Assembly: GCA_009885955.1 (NCBI GenBank)
Contig: VFJS01000055.1
Span: forward strand, 62,001 to 126,000
Reading direction: 5' to 3'
DNA: 64,000 bases
Source: Spirochaetia bacterium
GTDB lineage: Bacteria; Spirochaetota; UBA4802; UBA5550
Shown piece after piece: positions 52,524-61,102 of this stretch; within the stretch, counting starts at the first letter, position 1; every line of letters starts with the position of its first letter. The translations under genes and the position numbers were made by a program. The notes under the pieces are model-generated. The model ran no database searches, was not told the DNA's origin, and was given only the letters and a program-made list of their open reading frames with translations.

Positions 52524-54019
52524 TTCACTCCAACTATACTGGCTGCAATACTGGAAGCCAGCTTAAAAAAATTAAAAAATAAGTCAGGATAAATACCCAG
52601 GAGCACCGAAAGAAGAGCGGTAACAACAATAGGAACTACCATAATCGCCGGGGCTTCACCAAGGCCTTCGAGTTTCTCCCCTTTACGGAAAAAAACAGTG
52701 TATATAATAGGAAAAAAATATGCCGCATTGAGCAGACCGCTCAACACCAGGATGGCCAGCGGGATAATTTGGCCCGATTGGACTGCACCCATGCCAAGGT
52801 ACCATTTGCTGACAAATCCATTAATCGGAGGAATACCAGCAAGACCAATAGCACTGACAGTAAAGGCGCCCATGGTCCAGGGCATTATCCGGCCAATACC
52901 GTTTAGCTGGCTGATGTTCTCCCGGTGGAGGTTGACATAAATAGCACCGGCAGCAAAAAACAGGGTAATCTTCATGGTGGCGTGGAAAGCAATGTGTAAC
53001 ATACCCCCGGTAAACCCGGCCGGAGTTAATAGGGCAGCTCCTAAAACAATGTAAGAGAGATGCCCGACAGTAGAGTAAGCCAGCAGCCGTTTGAGGTTAT
53101 CCTGTCGTAATGCTATGAAAGATGCTACAATTATTGTAAATCCAGCAACTGCCAGCAAAATGTTATTCAAACCAAATTGACTCATTATTGCAGGTCCGAA
53201 AACAAAACCAACAACTCTGATAACACCAAAGACGCCAGATTTAACAACTGCAACAGCATGGAGTAGTGCACTTACCGGCGTTGGGGCTACCATGGCTGTA
53301 GGCAACCAGCTATGCAATGGCATGATACCCGCTTTAACACCAACACCGCCAAGGAATAAAATAAAAAGAATTACTGCACGCTGTGGAGTTAATACACTTT
53401 CCCCAAACATTCCACCGGCTTTGAAATCTAGTGTTCCGGTTAATTTGTAGATCCAGGCAGAGGCAGCAATCAGGAGAATGCCTGCAGTAAGAGTGTAGAC
53501 AAGATATTTGCGGCCGCCATAAATTGCTTCTTTGGTTTCTTTATGTATAACTAATGGATACGTGGCTATTGTAAGAATTTCATAAAATACAATGAACGTC
53601 AGCAGGTTGGCGGAAAATGCAATACCCATCGTAGCGGAAAGGCAGATTGCAAAACTGGCAAAGTACCTGGTCTGTTTATGTTCGTGAGCGCCCCGAACAT
53701 AGCCAATCGAATAAAAAGAAGTCAAAATCCATAAGCCGGAAGAGATAAGGGCGAAGAAAACTCCAAATTGATCAGCTTTCAGTGCCAGGGCAACACCGGG
53801 AAATATATCCACGATATTGATCACTGCTGATTTGTTCTCCAGGGCATTGGGCAGCAAAAATATTACCACAAGCCCGAATTTGATAAAAGATGCTATAATT
53901 GTCCAAAACTCACGAAGATTTTCATGCTTTGAACTCAACAGAATCAACGGCACCGCCGCTAGGGAAACCAAAACGGTCAACAGCGGGATAATCGATGTAT
54001 AGGTCTCTGGAATTGTCAT
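52520..54019 (-). CDS. Mrp-type antiporter subunit D-like (MnhD/NuoN-related), second copy
   Basis: A 499-residue proton-antiporter-family subunit with 14 helices. Core motifs are NLLTFIVFYEILTIATYPLV (TM5 Glu), GVKAGIMPLHSWLPTAM (TM7 Lys) and LLAYSTVGHLSYIVLG. It is standard in length for MnhD. Separated from the first D-like gene by a 99-bp AT-rich gap, the largest in the operon, so a secondary promoter may exist there. Confidence 0.9.
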   Translation of the reverse strand: MTIPETYTSIIPLLTVLVSLAAVPLILLSSKHENLREFWTIIASFIKFGLVVIFLLPNALENKSAVINIVDIFPGVALALKADQFGVFFALISSGLWILTSFYSIGYVRGAHEHKQTRYFASFAICLSATMGIAFSANLLTFIVFYEILTIATYPLVIHKETKEAIYGGRKYLVYTLTAGILLIAASAWIYKLTGTLDFKAGGMFGESVLTPQRAVILFILFLGGVGVKAGIMPLHSWLPTAMVAPTPVSALLHAVAVVKSGVFGVIRVVGFVFGPAIMSQFGLNNILLAVAGFTIIVASFIALRQDNLKRLLAYSTVGHLSYIVLGAALLTPAGFTGGMLHIAFHATMKITLFFAAGAIYVNLHRENISQLNGIGRIMPWTMGAFTVSAIGLAGIPPINGFVSKWYLGMGAVQSGQIIPLAILVLSGLLNAAYFFPIIYTVFFRKGEKLEGLGEAPAIMVVPIVVTALLSVLLGIYPDLFFNFFKLASSIAASIVGVK

Positions 54020-54118
54020 TGTTTTATCTCATCACCTTTTAAGGAAATTAACACATCCAACCGGTATTAATAGTAATTATTTTCTGTTCTGTATCTTTAT
54101 CGTTAATTAAATTATATA

Positions 54119-55660
54119 TCATAAACCTTTGGGAATAATATATTTAATAACGCCATCGACTATAATTGCATTCAATATACCCAGGACAACCAATGCAGCA
54201 GCCAAGGTAAGTGTCGGGAACAACATCGATGGACTTACTTCATCACGCTTAACAGTCTCTTCATTTTCTTTAACTGAATGATCATGATAGGTACCCTGTT
54301 CATGGGTATTCGACGATTGTGAATCAATAGGTTTCATGTAGACTTTTTCCAGGATGCGGAAAAAATAAACGGCATTGAGCAATGTACTGACCAGGATTGC
54401 AGCGAGGAACAGCCAGTTTCCTTTTTCAATCGTACCGAGAGCCAGATACCATTTACTAAAGAAACCTGCCATCGGGGGTAAGCCAACCATGGATAACGCT
54501 GCAATAGTGAAAGCAGCCATCGTCCAGGGCATTTTTTTACGGATGGTATTATCCAGTTTGAAAATATTGGAGTGCCCTAATTTTAAACGAAAGTTGCCGG
54601 AAACAAGAAATAAACACGCTTTCATGACTGCATGGTTTAAGATGTGAAGAACGGCCCCAATTAATCCAAAGGGATTCGCCAATCCAATGCCTAAACCGAT
54701 GTAACCCACTTGAGCCACAGTGCTGTATGCCAGCATCCGTTTCAGTTCTTTCTGGGCGATCGCCATGATCGATCCATAAATAATTCCGACTACAGCTAAC
54801 CAGCTGATGATATCTGCCACAGGTAAAGTTTTACTGACAAACGTAATGCCAAAAACAAAGTAAAAGATTCGAATTAATACGTAAGAGGCAACCTTGGTCC
54901 CAGTAGGCGCAATAAGAGCAGAAGAAACCGAGGGGGCATAGGTATATGCATCGGGTAACCAGCCATGTAAGGGAAACAATGCCATCTTAATCCCTAATCC
55001 GAGGGTCATAAAACATAAGCCAATGACAACAGCCGGTTGATCCAGCATGAATGGCAGTATTGCCCTGACATCGGCCATGTTTAGAGAACCGGTTTTAATA
55101 TATAAAAAACCGACACCCAGCAGATAAAAACAGCCTGCAATAGTTCCCATAATGAGATAGGTAAAAGCGGCCATGGAGGATTTTTTTTCGCCAACGGCAA
55201 TCAACCCATAGAGAGTCAATGAGCAGATTTCCAGAAAAACATAGAGGTTAAAGAGGTCGCCGGTGATCATCATGCCGTTAAAGCCGCAAAGCATCAATAG
55301 GACCGATGCGTAATAAGGAACTTCTTTGCCGGGCAATTCGGATTCAATACTTTTCTTAGCATAAATCAGTACCAGGAAGGCAATCGCGTTGATTACCAGG
55401 ATTACAAAGGCACTTAAGTGGTCCAGAACATACTCGATACCCAGTGAAGGATTCCAGTTGCCTAATTTATAGTGAATGGGTTTACCGACATTTATAACCC
55501 GGATCAAATTGAAAATAGATAGAGCAACGGAAGCAGCAGATGCCCCCAGGGCTATCCAGCGGGCCAGCCATTCTTTTTTCATGGCCAGCACCGGGGTCAT
55601 TATTCCTGTAGAAAGAAACAGCAATGGAATTAAAACTGGGGAATTATTTGTCAGATTCAT
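54119..55660 (-). CDS. Mrp-type antiporter subunit D (MnhD/PhaD), first copy
   Basis: A 513-residue subunit with 14 helices; landmarks are GDLFNLYVFLEICSLTLYGL, GLGIKMALFPLHGWLPDAY and MLAYSTVAQVGYIGLG. A His-rich charged loop (HEQGTYHDHSVKENEET) lies before the last helix, which is unusual and may bind metal. Its start overlaps the MnhC-like stop by 17 bases, as is normal for mnhC-mnhD. Confidence 0.9.
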   Translation of the reverse strand: MNLTNNSPVLIPLLFLSTGIMTPVLAMKKEWLARWIALGASAASVALSIFNLIRVINVGKPIHYKLGNWNPSLGIEYVLDHLSAFVILVINAIAFLVLIYAKKSIESELPGKEVPYYASVLLMLCGFNGMMITGDLFNLYVFLEICSLTLYGLIAVGEKKSSMAAFTYLIMGTIAGCFYLLGVGFLYIKTGSLNMADVRAILPFMLDQPAVVIGLCFMTLGLGIKMALFPLHGWLPDAYTYAPSVSSALIAPTGTKVASYVLIRIFYFVFGITFVSKTLPVADIISWLAVVGIIYGSIMAIAQKELKRMLAYSTVAQVGYIGLGIGLANPFGLIGAVLHILNHAVMKACLFLVSGNFRLKLGHSNIFKLDNTIRKKMPWTMAAFTIAALSMVGLPPMAGFFSKWYLALGTIEKGNWLFLAAILVSTLLNAVYFFRILEKVYMKPIDSQSSNTHEQGTYHDHSVKENEETVKRDEVSPSMLFPTLTLAAALVVLGILNAIIVDGVIKYIIPKGL

Positions 55661-56057
55661 TATCCTTTATCATCCTTTCAATTAAAACTGCTTCATCGAG
55701 GGTTTTGTAACGTTTAAAGATACTAATACTCAGGGCGAAAGCTACGCCGGTTGTAGCTACACCTACTACGATGGCTGTCAGCATTAAACAGTGCTGCAAG
55801 GGGTTGATATATTTCGAAGTATCGGCAATACTAATATTCAGGTCCAGGACAGGTACGGTTCCACCCCATTTTACCGCTGTTGAGACATAGAAAATAATGA
55901 TCGAGACTTGAAAGATATTCATGCCAATCAGTTTTTTTACCAGATTTTTTTTCATGGTCATGCCGTAAAAGCCGATCATCATGAGGATAAACGTGAACCA
56001 GTATGCATAGTGTCCGATGATATAATCAGTCATTCGGTTCTCCTTCCAATAGATCAT
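55644..56057 (-). CDS. mnhC: Mrp antiporter subunit C (MnhC, NuoK-like)
   Basis: A 137-residue three-helix subunit homologous to NuoK. Conserved features are GFYGMTMKKNLVKKLIGMNI and the third helix with PLQHCLMLTAIVVGVATTGV. It mediates ion passage between antiporter subunits. Overlaps both the MnhB-like gene upstream and the MnhD gene downstream, so translation is coupled. Confidence 0.9.
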   Translation of the reverse strand: MIYWKENRMTDYIIGHYAYWFTFILMMIGFYGMTMKKNLVKKLIGMNIFQVSIIIFYVSTAVKWGGTVPVLDLNISIADTSKYINPLQHCLMLTAIVVGVATTGVAFALSISIFKRYKTLDEAVLIERMIKDNESDK

Positions 56058-56463
56058 CGTAAATAGCTACCAGAATACCCATAACAGCCAATCCGACACC
56101 GATTTCTATGGACAAAATCCCCCAGCCGCGAGTGACTGGAGCTTCTAACCCGAGCGGAAGAAAGGAGTAGTCCAGGTAATTACCGCCCATCAATAAAGCT
56201 AAGAAACCGGTGAAAAAATAGATAAAAACTCCTACGGAACCAACAGGTGTACCCCAGCTTTTTTTGAATTGCAATTGGGATATTTCGCGTCCGGCAGCGA
56301 GACGGATTAACAAAACCGCTGCAGCCAGCATTGTACCGCCCTGGAAACCGCCTCCAGGACTGTAATGGCCATGGAAAATGACATACAACGCAAACAGCAT
56401 AATAAACGGTGAGACTATACGGCTGAGAAGAGATACAATGGGATTATTATCTTTTCGTGTCAT
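56026..56463 (-). CDS. mnhB: Mrp antiporter subunit B (MnhB)
   Basis: A 145-residue four-helix subunit. The family motif FHGHYSPGGGFQGGTMLAAA is intact at about residues 28-47. It starts with MTRKDNNPIVSLLSRIVSPF, typical of stand-alone MnhB. Overlaps the MbhE-like gene and the MnhC gene. Confidence 0.92.
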   Translation of the reverse strand: MTRKDNNPIVSLLSRIVSPFIMLFALYVIFHGHYSPGGGFQGGTMLAAAVLLIRLAAGREISQLQFKKSWGTPVGSVGVFIYFFTGFLALLMGGNYLDYSFLPLGLEAPVTRGWGILSIEIGVGLAVMGILVAIYDDLLEGEPND

Positions 56464-56761
56464 CGGTTTTCCTCCTTTTTCTCAGCAGCAGGTAACAAAT
56501 CAGACCGGCGGTCAGGATAACCGTTTCTTCACCCAGGGTGTCATAGCCTCGCCAATCGGCCAGTATGACTGTTACCATGTTATCTGTATTTGAGTCGGTC
56601 TTAGAGTTCTGGATGTAGTAGTAGGCAGCTCCCTTAGAACCTGCCGGGCTTATTTCTCTATTCGCCGGAGCATTGGCATCGCCGCGGTTCGGCAGGTTGT
56701 CTGAAGCGGCGATCATGAGCCCCGCAAACACAACCAGGATTAAGTAATTCACGTATTTCAA
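56447..56761 (-). CDS. MbhE/MrpA-C-terminus-like subunit
   Basis: A 104-residue protein with two helices flanking the conserved loop: YYYIQNSKTDSNTDNMVTVI then LADWRGYDTLGEETVILTAG. This segment corresponds to the end of MrpA or to MbhE of archaeal membrane-bound hydrogenase. Here it is a separate gene, as in group 2 Mrp systems. Its termini overlap its neighbours. Confidence 0.85.
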   Translation of the reverse strand: MKYVNYLILVVFAGLMIAASDNLPNRGDANAPANREISPAGSKGAAYYYIQNSKTDSNTDNMVTVILADWRGYDTLGEETVILTAGLICYLLLRKRRKTDDTKR

Positions 56762-57003
56762 TCTGAACTCCTTCTCGATGTCTTAAAGATAAGGACTATA
56801 AAAAGTATACCGCTCACACCCCCTCCTACTACTGCTTCAGTGAACCCTACATCCACCGCCCCCATTACTATATAGAGCAAGGCTGAGATGAAACTGAAAA
56901 CGCTCAGGGTTACTACAGCCACCAGGAGGTTCTTCACGTCGAGGGCGATAAATGCAGTTGTGATAAGTACAATAAAAAAAACGATTTCCAATTGCCAATG
57001 CAT
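56758..57003 (-). CDS. DUF4040/MbhD-like subunit (NuoJ-related)
   Basis: An 81-residue, three-helix protein. TAFIALDVKNLLVAVVTLSV and the Asp/Glu-bearing AVDVGFTEAVVGGGVSGILF are the NuoJ/MbhD features that line the ion path. In classical Mrp this unit is fused into MrpA. It overlaps MnhG by one base and the MbhE-like gene by four. Confidence 0.88.
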   Translation of the reverse strand: MHWQLEIVFFIVLITTAFIALDVKNLLVAVVTLSVFSFISALLYIVMGAVDVGFTEAVVGGGVSGILFIVLIFKTSRRSSD

Positions 57004-57350
57004 TAGTCTTCCTCTTCTTCCTGTTTTGTATTTACGGGATTTCCTTTGTCATTTTTAAACCAGGGGATTAATCGGCAATGGTATGCAGCTTTCAGCATGA
57101 CGTTAGTCCCGACCGGGCTCGTCAAGCCGATAAATGCAATGATGATCAACAGTTTGGCACCGTTGATGGTAAAACCCTGGGTTAAAAATAATCCGAAAAT
57201 AATTAGCATCATTCCAAGGGTATCAGCTTTTCCCTGGGCATGGGCGCGGGTGTAAAAGTCCGGCAGGCGAAGCAGTCCAATACTCCCGGCCAGCAGGAAA
57301 AAAGCACCCAGACTGACAAAAATACCTGCGAATACGTAAAGGATTTCCAT
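57003..57350 (-). CDS. mnhG: Mrp antiporter subunit G (MnhG/PhaG)
   Basis: A 115-residue, three-helix subunit. The family core GSIGLLRLPDFYTRAHAQGK and the later FIGLTSPVGTNVMLKAAYH are intact. Located 14 bases after MnhF on the same transcript. Confidence 0.92.
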   Translation of the reverse strand: MEILYVFAGIFVSLGAFFLLAGSIGLLRLPDFYTRAHAQGKADTLGMMLIIFGLFLTQGFTINGAKLLIIIAFIGLTSPVGTNVMLKAAYHCRLIPWFKNDKGNPVNTKQEEEED

Positions 57351-57364
57351 TATTTCTTTTTACC

Positions 57365-57619
57365 TCATGATTCCAGGTATTTAGCAATGGCGACGGTACT
57401 GATAAAATTGAGGATGGCATACGCCATCGTGATATCAATAAACATATCCAGTCTATTGAACACCATACCGATCATCAGGATCAATACCATTGTCTTGGTA
57501 GCAACAGCGCCGGCACCGAGAATCCGGTCAAATAAGGTAGGACCGGCAATCACCCGGTACAAGGGCATTACTATAATTATCGTAAGAATGATTGATAAGT
57601 AAATAAAATACTTTTCCAT
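57365..57619 (-). CDS. mnhF: Mrp antiporter subunit F (MnhF/PhaF)
   Basis: An 84-residue, three-helix subunit with the motif YRVIAGPTLFDRILGAGAVA at about residues 21-40. Its start overlaps the MnhE stop by one base. Confidence 0.92.
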   Translation of the reverse strand: MEKYFIYLSIILTIIIVMPLYRVIAGPTLFDRILGAGAVATKTMVLILMIGMVFNRLDMFIDITMAYAILNFISTVAIAKYLES

Positions 57620-58206
57620 TAGAAAACCTCCGCTCCTGACTTGATGATCGTGGATTCACCTACTACCTGTTCCGGTTTTTTCTCATAAAGTTTGGCCACT
57701 TCTCCCGGCAGCGAACCGTCCAGAATTCCACCGAACGAAGCATCCATCAGGGAATGCACAAGAAATACATCGTCTTTTATTTCTATGGTGATGGTGCCAG
57801 GGGTTAAAGTAATGGAATTACCTAAAATTACTTTAGCGCTGGTATTGGGGAGTTTCGTCTTGAATCTGATGAGAGCGGGGTCAATGGGCATTTTGGGATT
57901 TAATACTGCCGCTGCGACCTGTAAACTGGCAATGACGATTTGCCACATTAACCAGAAAACGTAATAAACCAGGCGGCCAAAGCGCAACTGCACCGGGTCA
58001 AGATGTTTTGCCTTAGCCCTGGCTTCCTTAACTTCTTCTTCATGGAAATAGTATTTTCTTAATCGGAGGTGAAGTAATACCACGATTGTCGATGATAATA
58101 CCCCCATTGCGATATGAGTGAAATCATATATTCCACTCAACAGAAGCCACACAACCATCAATAAAACAAACTGAACAGCGGTCTTAATGAAAAAAATTCG
58201 TTTCAA
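57619..58206 (-). CDS. mnhE: Mrp antiporter subunit E (MnhE/PhaE)
   Basis: A 195-residue subunit with two or three N-terminal helices and a cytoplasmic domain. Family features are LPNTSAKVILGNSITLTPGT then IEIKDDVFLVHSL. It is the first gene of the operon; the 200 or so bases upstream probably hold the promoter. The operon as a whole reads E-F-G-DUF4040-MbhE-B-C-D-D-small-D and lacks any hydrogenase or dehydrogenase subunit, so it is expected to exchange Na+ (or other cations) for protons. Confidence 0.92.
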   Translation of the reverse strand: MKRIFFIKTAVQFVLLMVVWLLLSGIYDFTHIAMGVLSSTIVVLLHLRLRKYYFHEEEVKEARAKAKHLDPVQLRFGRLVYYVFWLMWQIVIASLQVAAAVLNPKMPIDPALIRFKTKLPNTSAKVILGNSITLTPGTITIEIKDDVFLVHSLMDASFGGILDGSLPGEVAKLYEKKPEQVVGESTIIKSGAEVF

Positions 58207-58833
58207 TTGGGTACCTCATCCAACAAAGCTATCCTCTGAATTTTGTTGAAAATTGAACCATTATTATAATAACTTCTTTCATCGATGTTAACATCCATGT
58301 CAAGTCGATTTTTTTTAGCATCAAAAAAATAGCCGAACTTACTTTATCCGAGGGATTAATCAATTACTCAATTGAACCTGAATTGGACACATTTTATCCT
58401 GATTGACCGGATTAATCATTCCTTCATGGAGTTTTCCATAAATCAGGTTGTCGATTTTTTCTTCCAACAAGGTTTTATTTTCATTAAAAACCCCATCGAA
58501 ACAATTTTTCTAAAACCTTCACTTTGTCACTATTTCTCTTATCCCATTTGCTGCATAACTGCAAATTATTATACTGCAGTCTGTAATCCACACCCGATTT
58601 TAAGAATATAATAAAGCATACACAGCAATGACATTTCCATTCCGCATCCCTTTTAAAATTAAAATTTTAATCAAAAATTTTAATTTTTCCCTATGTTTAC
58701 GCCTTCAAGGGAACCGGAAATTTTAATTATGCGAGGATCCCTTATTTATAACCGCAACCCGGCAAAATTATTGCAGCAATAATAATTGCATAACCGGATG
58801 TCTATTATTATTCATCGGGCCGGATTAAAAAAT
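58207..58833. other. Non-coding, AT-rich region upstream of the Mrp operon
   Basis: About 630 bp with no credible gene. It contains AT-only palindromic stretches near 58650-58690 and presumably the minus-strand promoter of the Mrp operon. No conserved regulatory motif was recognised. Confidence 0.4.
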
Positions 58834-59073
58834 GCCCTCACCCACTTCGACAAGTGCTACACTGAGCTATGCCGAAGTGCTCAGTGCATCGCCCGTCTCG
58901 TCGAGCGCTTTTCGGACCTCGTGTCCGCGCTCGACACTAAAGCATCCTGCTTGTCGCCTCTCCCGCCCCTCGACTTCGCTCGGGGAACGTGAGAGGGGTG
59001 GTAGTAAAAAATAATTCTTGTAACAGAAACCCTCGCCCTACCGGGAGAGGGTGCGCGGAGCGCGGGTGAGGGC
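58834..59073. mobile_element. MITE-family element with nested repeat insertions
   Basis: Terminal repeats GCCCTCACCC (58834-58843) and GGGTGAGGGC (59064-59073), each with AT outside, are those of the 225-bp elements. The left arm is interrupted by other palindromic repeats built from CACTTCGACAAGTGC and CCCCTCGACTTCG blocks. The core is only about 29 bp and the right arm (59030-59073) is intact. It is either a different family member or a deleted one that attracted further insertions. Confidence 0.65.
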
Positions 59074-59105
59074 ATCAGATTTATGACACAGAGAAATTAT
59101 TCCAA

Positions 59106-59135
59106 TAAAAATGCCCTTTTCAGAAGAAAAGGGCA
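59106..59135 (-). terminator. Intrinsic terminator of the 156-residue gene
   Basis: On the minus strand TGCCCTTTTC pairs with GAAAAGGGCA across a four-base loop and is followed by TTTTTATT. It begins 47 bases after the stop codon of the gene at 59182-59652. Confidence 0.82.
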
Positions 59136-59181
59136 ATAGAGAGATATTTCTGATAATTTAAATTGATGAAAAGCAGAAAAT

Positions 59182-59652
59182 CTATTTCTGCATCTCTTTT
59201 GTTATATAGAGGAGCTTCTCAACCATCTCTTTTGAATCAACAACGATTATCTTTGAACCATCAAGCTCAGTCTGGAAACGGGGGGCAGATTTATATTTTT
59301 CAGAAAGGCTTCGTATTGCACCCATATACTTGCCTATGGTGGGCTTATCCATTTTTTTTGAAATCACATAATCCTTGAAATCTAATTCGCTATTGCCGTC
59401 TTTCCAGGTGAATGCAAACACCTCCGGCGGGGTCCCGATATAAAGAAACTGGCTGTTTCCAGAGGCAACAACCTCGATCCAGCTTTTTTCGCCGATCCTG
59501 TGGCTCTTTGACACATCCTGGGACTGTTTGTACTGCTGAATGGTTTTTTTTATAAAATCTTTGGCCTTGTTATATTCGGCAGACACCGGATCGGAATCCT
59601 TTAATGGCGCGTACTGCGGCTGTTTACCCAATAGTTTATCCATGAAACCCAT
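59182..59652 (-). CDS. Uncharacterised 156-residue cytoplasmic protein
   Basis: A soluble mixed alpha/beta protein with no recognised family: an N-terminal short hydrophobic start (MGFMDKLLGK), a helix (YNKAKDFIKKTIQQYKQS), a beta part SWIEVVASGNSQFLYIGT and a C-terminal KIIVVDSKEMVEKLLYITK segment. The start is well supported by AGGAGG eight bases upstream and the gene ends at a clear terminator, so it is a real monocistronic unit. Confidence 0.7.
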   Translation of the reverse strand: MGFMDKLLGKQPQYAPLKDSDPVSAEYNKAKDFIKKTIQQYKQSQDVSKSHRIGEKSWIEVVASGNSQFLYIGTPPEVFAFTWKDGNSELDFKDYVISKKMDKPTIGKYMGAIRSLSEKYKSAPRFQTELDGSKIIVVDSKEMVEKLLYITKEMQK

Positions 59653-59932
59653 GACATTTTCCTCCTCTTGTTTTTTTTATGCCGGCCTGTTTTATTCACC
59701 GGATTCCAGAATCATTATATTTATTACCCATAATCCCCGGGGGTTCTTATAAAATCTATCTCACTCCCGCCGGTATTGGGAGGGAGTGAGAACGGTATAA
59801 CAAAAAGAAACCCTATATTATGAGTAGTTAAACCTATTAAATAATAAATTTAATTAAATTGTCAACTTTTTTTCATTGTCAATGCAAAAAAATATGAAAC
59901 TTTACAGTTAAATTTAATATCAACCATTGTAA

Positions 59933-60490
59933 TTATAAAATAACCGGGGGCATCCCTGAGATTAAAATTTTTGAGTTAACCTTTCCATTATTTTTAATTC
60001 TACAGGGGACAAAGGACTTAAAATTCAGTGAATCCCCTTCGCCCATGATAAAGGACTCTGCCCCGTCAATAATGGCTTCAACAGACCCGTTCATGATATA
60101 TATGAGCCTTTCGCCATTGATCTCGATGTTCAGGGTTGCCACTTCCAGAACCGATCCCGGGTTCAGCTCAACAAGGAATGTTTCAAGGGTGTTATTTTCG
60201 AGCTTTGACGCAAGGAGTGTCAATGTGAAGCCGAATTCCGAATTTACGATTGTTTCTGTTTCGCTGCTTTTAATGAAGATATGCCTTGTCTGTTCAATCT
60301 GCCTGAAAAAATCTGAAAAATTTACCGCGTAGAACCTTAATAGATCCCCCAGGGATTTCATGGAAGGGTCGGTTTTCGTGTTTTCAATCTGGGATAAGAG
60401 GCTTACGGAAATATTCAGCCTGCTGGCTACTTCAGCCAGGGTGTACTTCTTTTCCAGCCTTATCTTTTTTAATTGGCTCCCAATATCCAT
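59933..60490 (-). CDS. XRE-cupin transcription regulator
   Basis: A 185-residue regulator: an XRE-type helix-turn-helix at residues about 5-62 (KKYTLAEVASRLNISVSLLS) and a C-terminal cupin domain at about 95-182 (LNPGSVLEVATLNIEINGER, FIMGEGDSLNFKS). This architecture senses small molecules in the cupin barrel, as in PuuR- and SutR-like regulators. The usual cupin histidines are reduced to none or one, so metal binding is doubtful. It follows a small membrane protein gene by six bases. Confidence 0.88.
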   Translation of the reverse strand: MDIGSQLKKIRLEKKYTLAEVASRLNISVSLLSQIENTKTDPSMKSLGDLLRFYAVNFSDFFRQIEQTRHIFIKSSETETIVNSEFGFTLTLLASKLENNTLETFLVELNPGSVLEVATLNIEINGERLIYIMNGSVEAIIDGAESFIMGEGDSLNFKSFVPCRIKNNGKVNSKILISGMPPVIL

Positions 60491-60496
60491 GGCTCT

Positions 60497-60661
60497 TTAT
60501 TTATTGAATACAAACTTCATTACTATGAGAACTCCGGCCATGATGATAATACCGATAATTATTCTGACCCAGTCTATACTGGGAATTTCCTGTTTATTCT
60601 CTTTATTATCATTATGCTTATTTTCATTATTATCCGGATTATCTGGATTTAATTTGTACAT
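60497..60661 (-). CDS. Small tail-anchored membrane protein
   Basis: From the ATG at 60661 it has 54 residues: an Asn/Asp/Lys/Glu-rich hydrophilic N-terminal half of low complexity and one C-terminal helix (VRIIIGIIIMAGVLIVMKFV). A start at 60694 would add 11 residues. The function is unknown. Its place six bases upstream of the XRE-cupin gene suggests co-transcription, perhaps as a target or partner. Confidence 0.5.
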   Translation of the reverse strand: MYKLNPDNPDNNENKHNDNKENKQEIPSIDWVRIIIGIIIMAGVLIVMKFVFNK

Positions 60662-60694
60662 AACTTTTTTTTCACACACCTGGAAAGAATTCAT

Positions 60695-61102
60695 ACAAAT
60701 AGTATGATCTTGATTAGACTTATTTAAATCTAAATTGTTTTACATAATTTTACTGTAGCTTAAAAATGTCAATGATAATTTCAATTTTATTGTAATATGC
60801 CCGATTCCGTTAAAAGCATTTACAAGATGTTGAATAAAGATTTGCCACAGAGACGCAGAGACACAGAGGTATATTAATGGAATTTATGTTTGGCACAAAA
60901 TTCAGGATATATCAATAATGTATAATTATATTACCCTCTGTGGCTAAATTATCAGTAAAATAATATCAGAGCTTTTCAATGGCATCTATTTTTTATTGAC
61001 AGAAAGCCCTTTCATTCACAGGGTTACTGGAATATGGTTTTACGATATCTTTTATCGATCCGAACCGGAATAAAAATTAGAATGCTCAGGAGCGGTTAAA
61101 AA
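60695..61102. other. Non-coding region with a CCACAGAG element
   Basis: A divergent gap of about 408 bp. Apart from the 110-bp inverted-repeat element listed separately I see no gene. The AGGAG before the GTG start of the next gene lies at its right edge. Confidence 0.45.
60840..60949. repeat. 110-bp element with CCACAGAG inverted ends
   Basis: Ends ATTTGCCACAGAG (60840-60852) and CTCTGTGGCTAAAT (60936-60949) are near-perfect inverted repeats. The left end continues with the tandem-like ACGCAGAGACACAGAGG. This repeat vocabulary is seen in many bacterial genomes. A left-end fragment of the same type is at 49447-49470. Confidence 0.6.
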
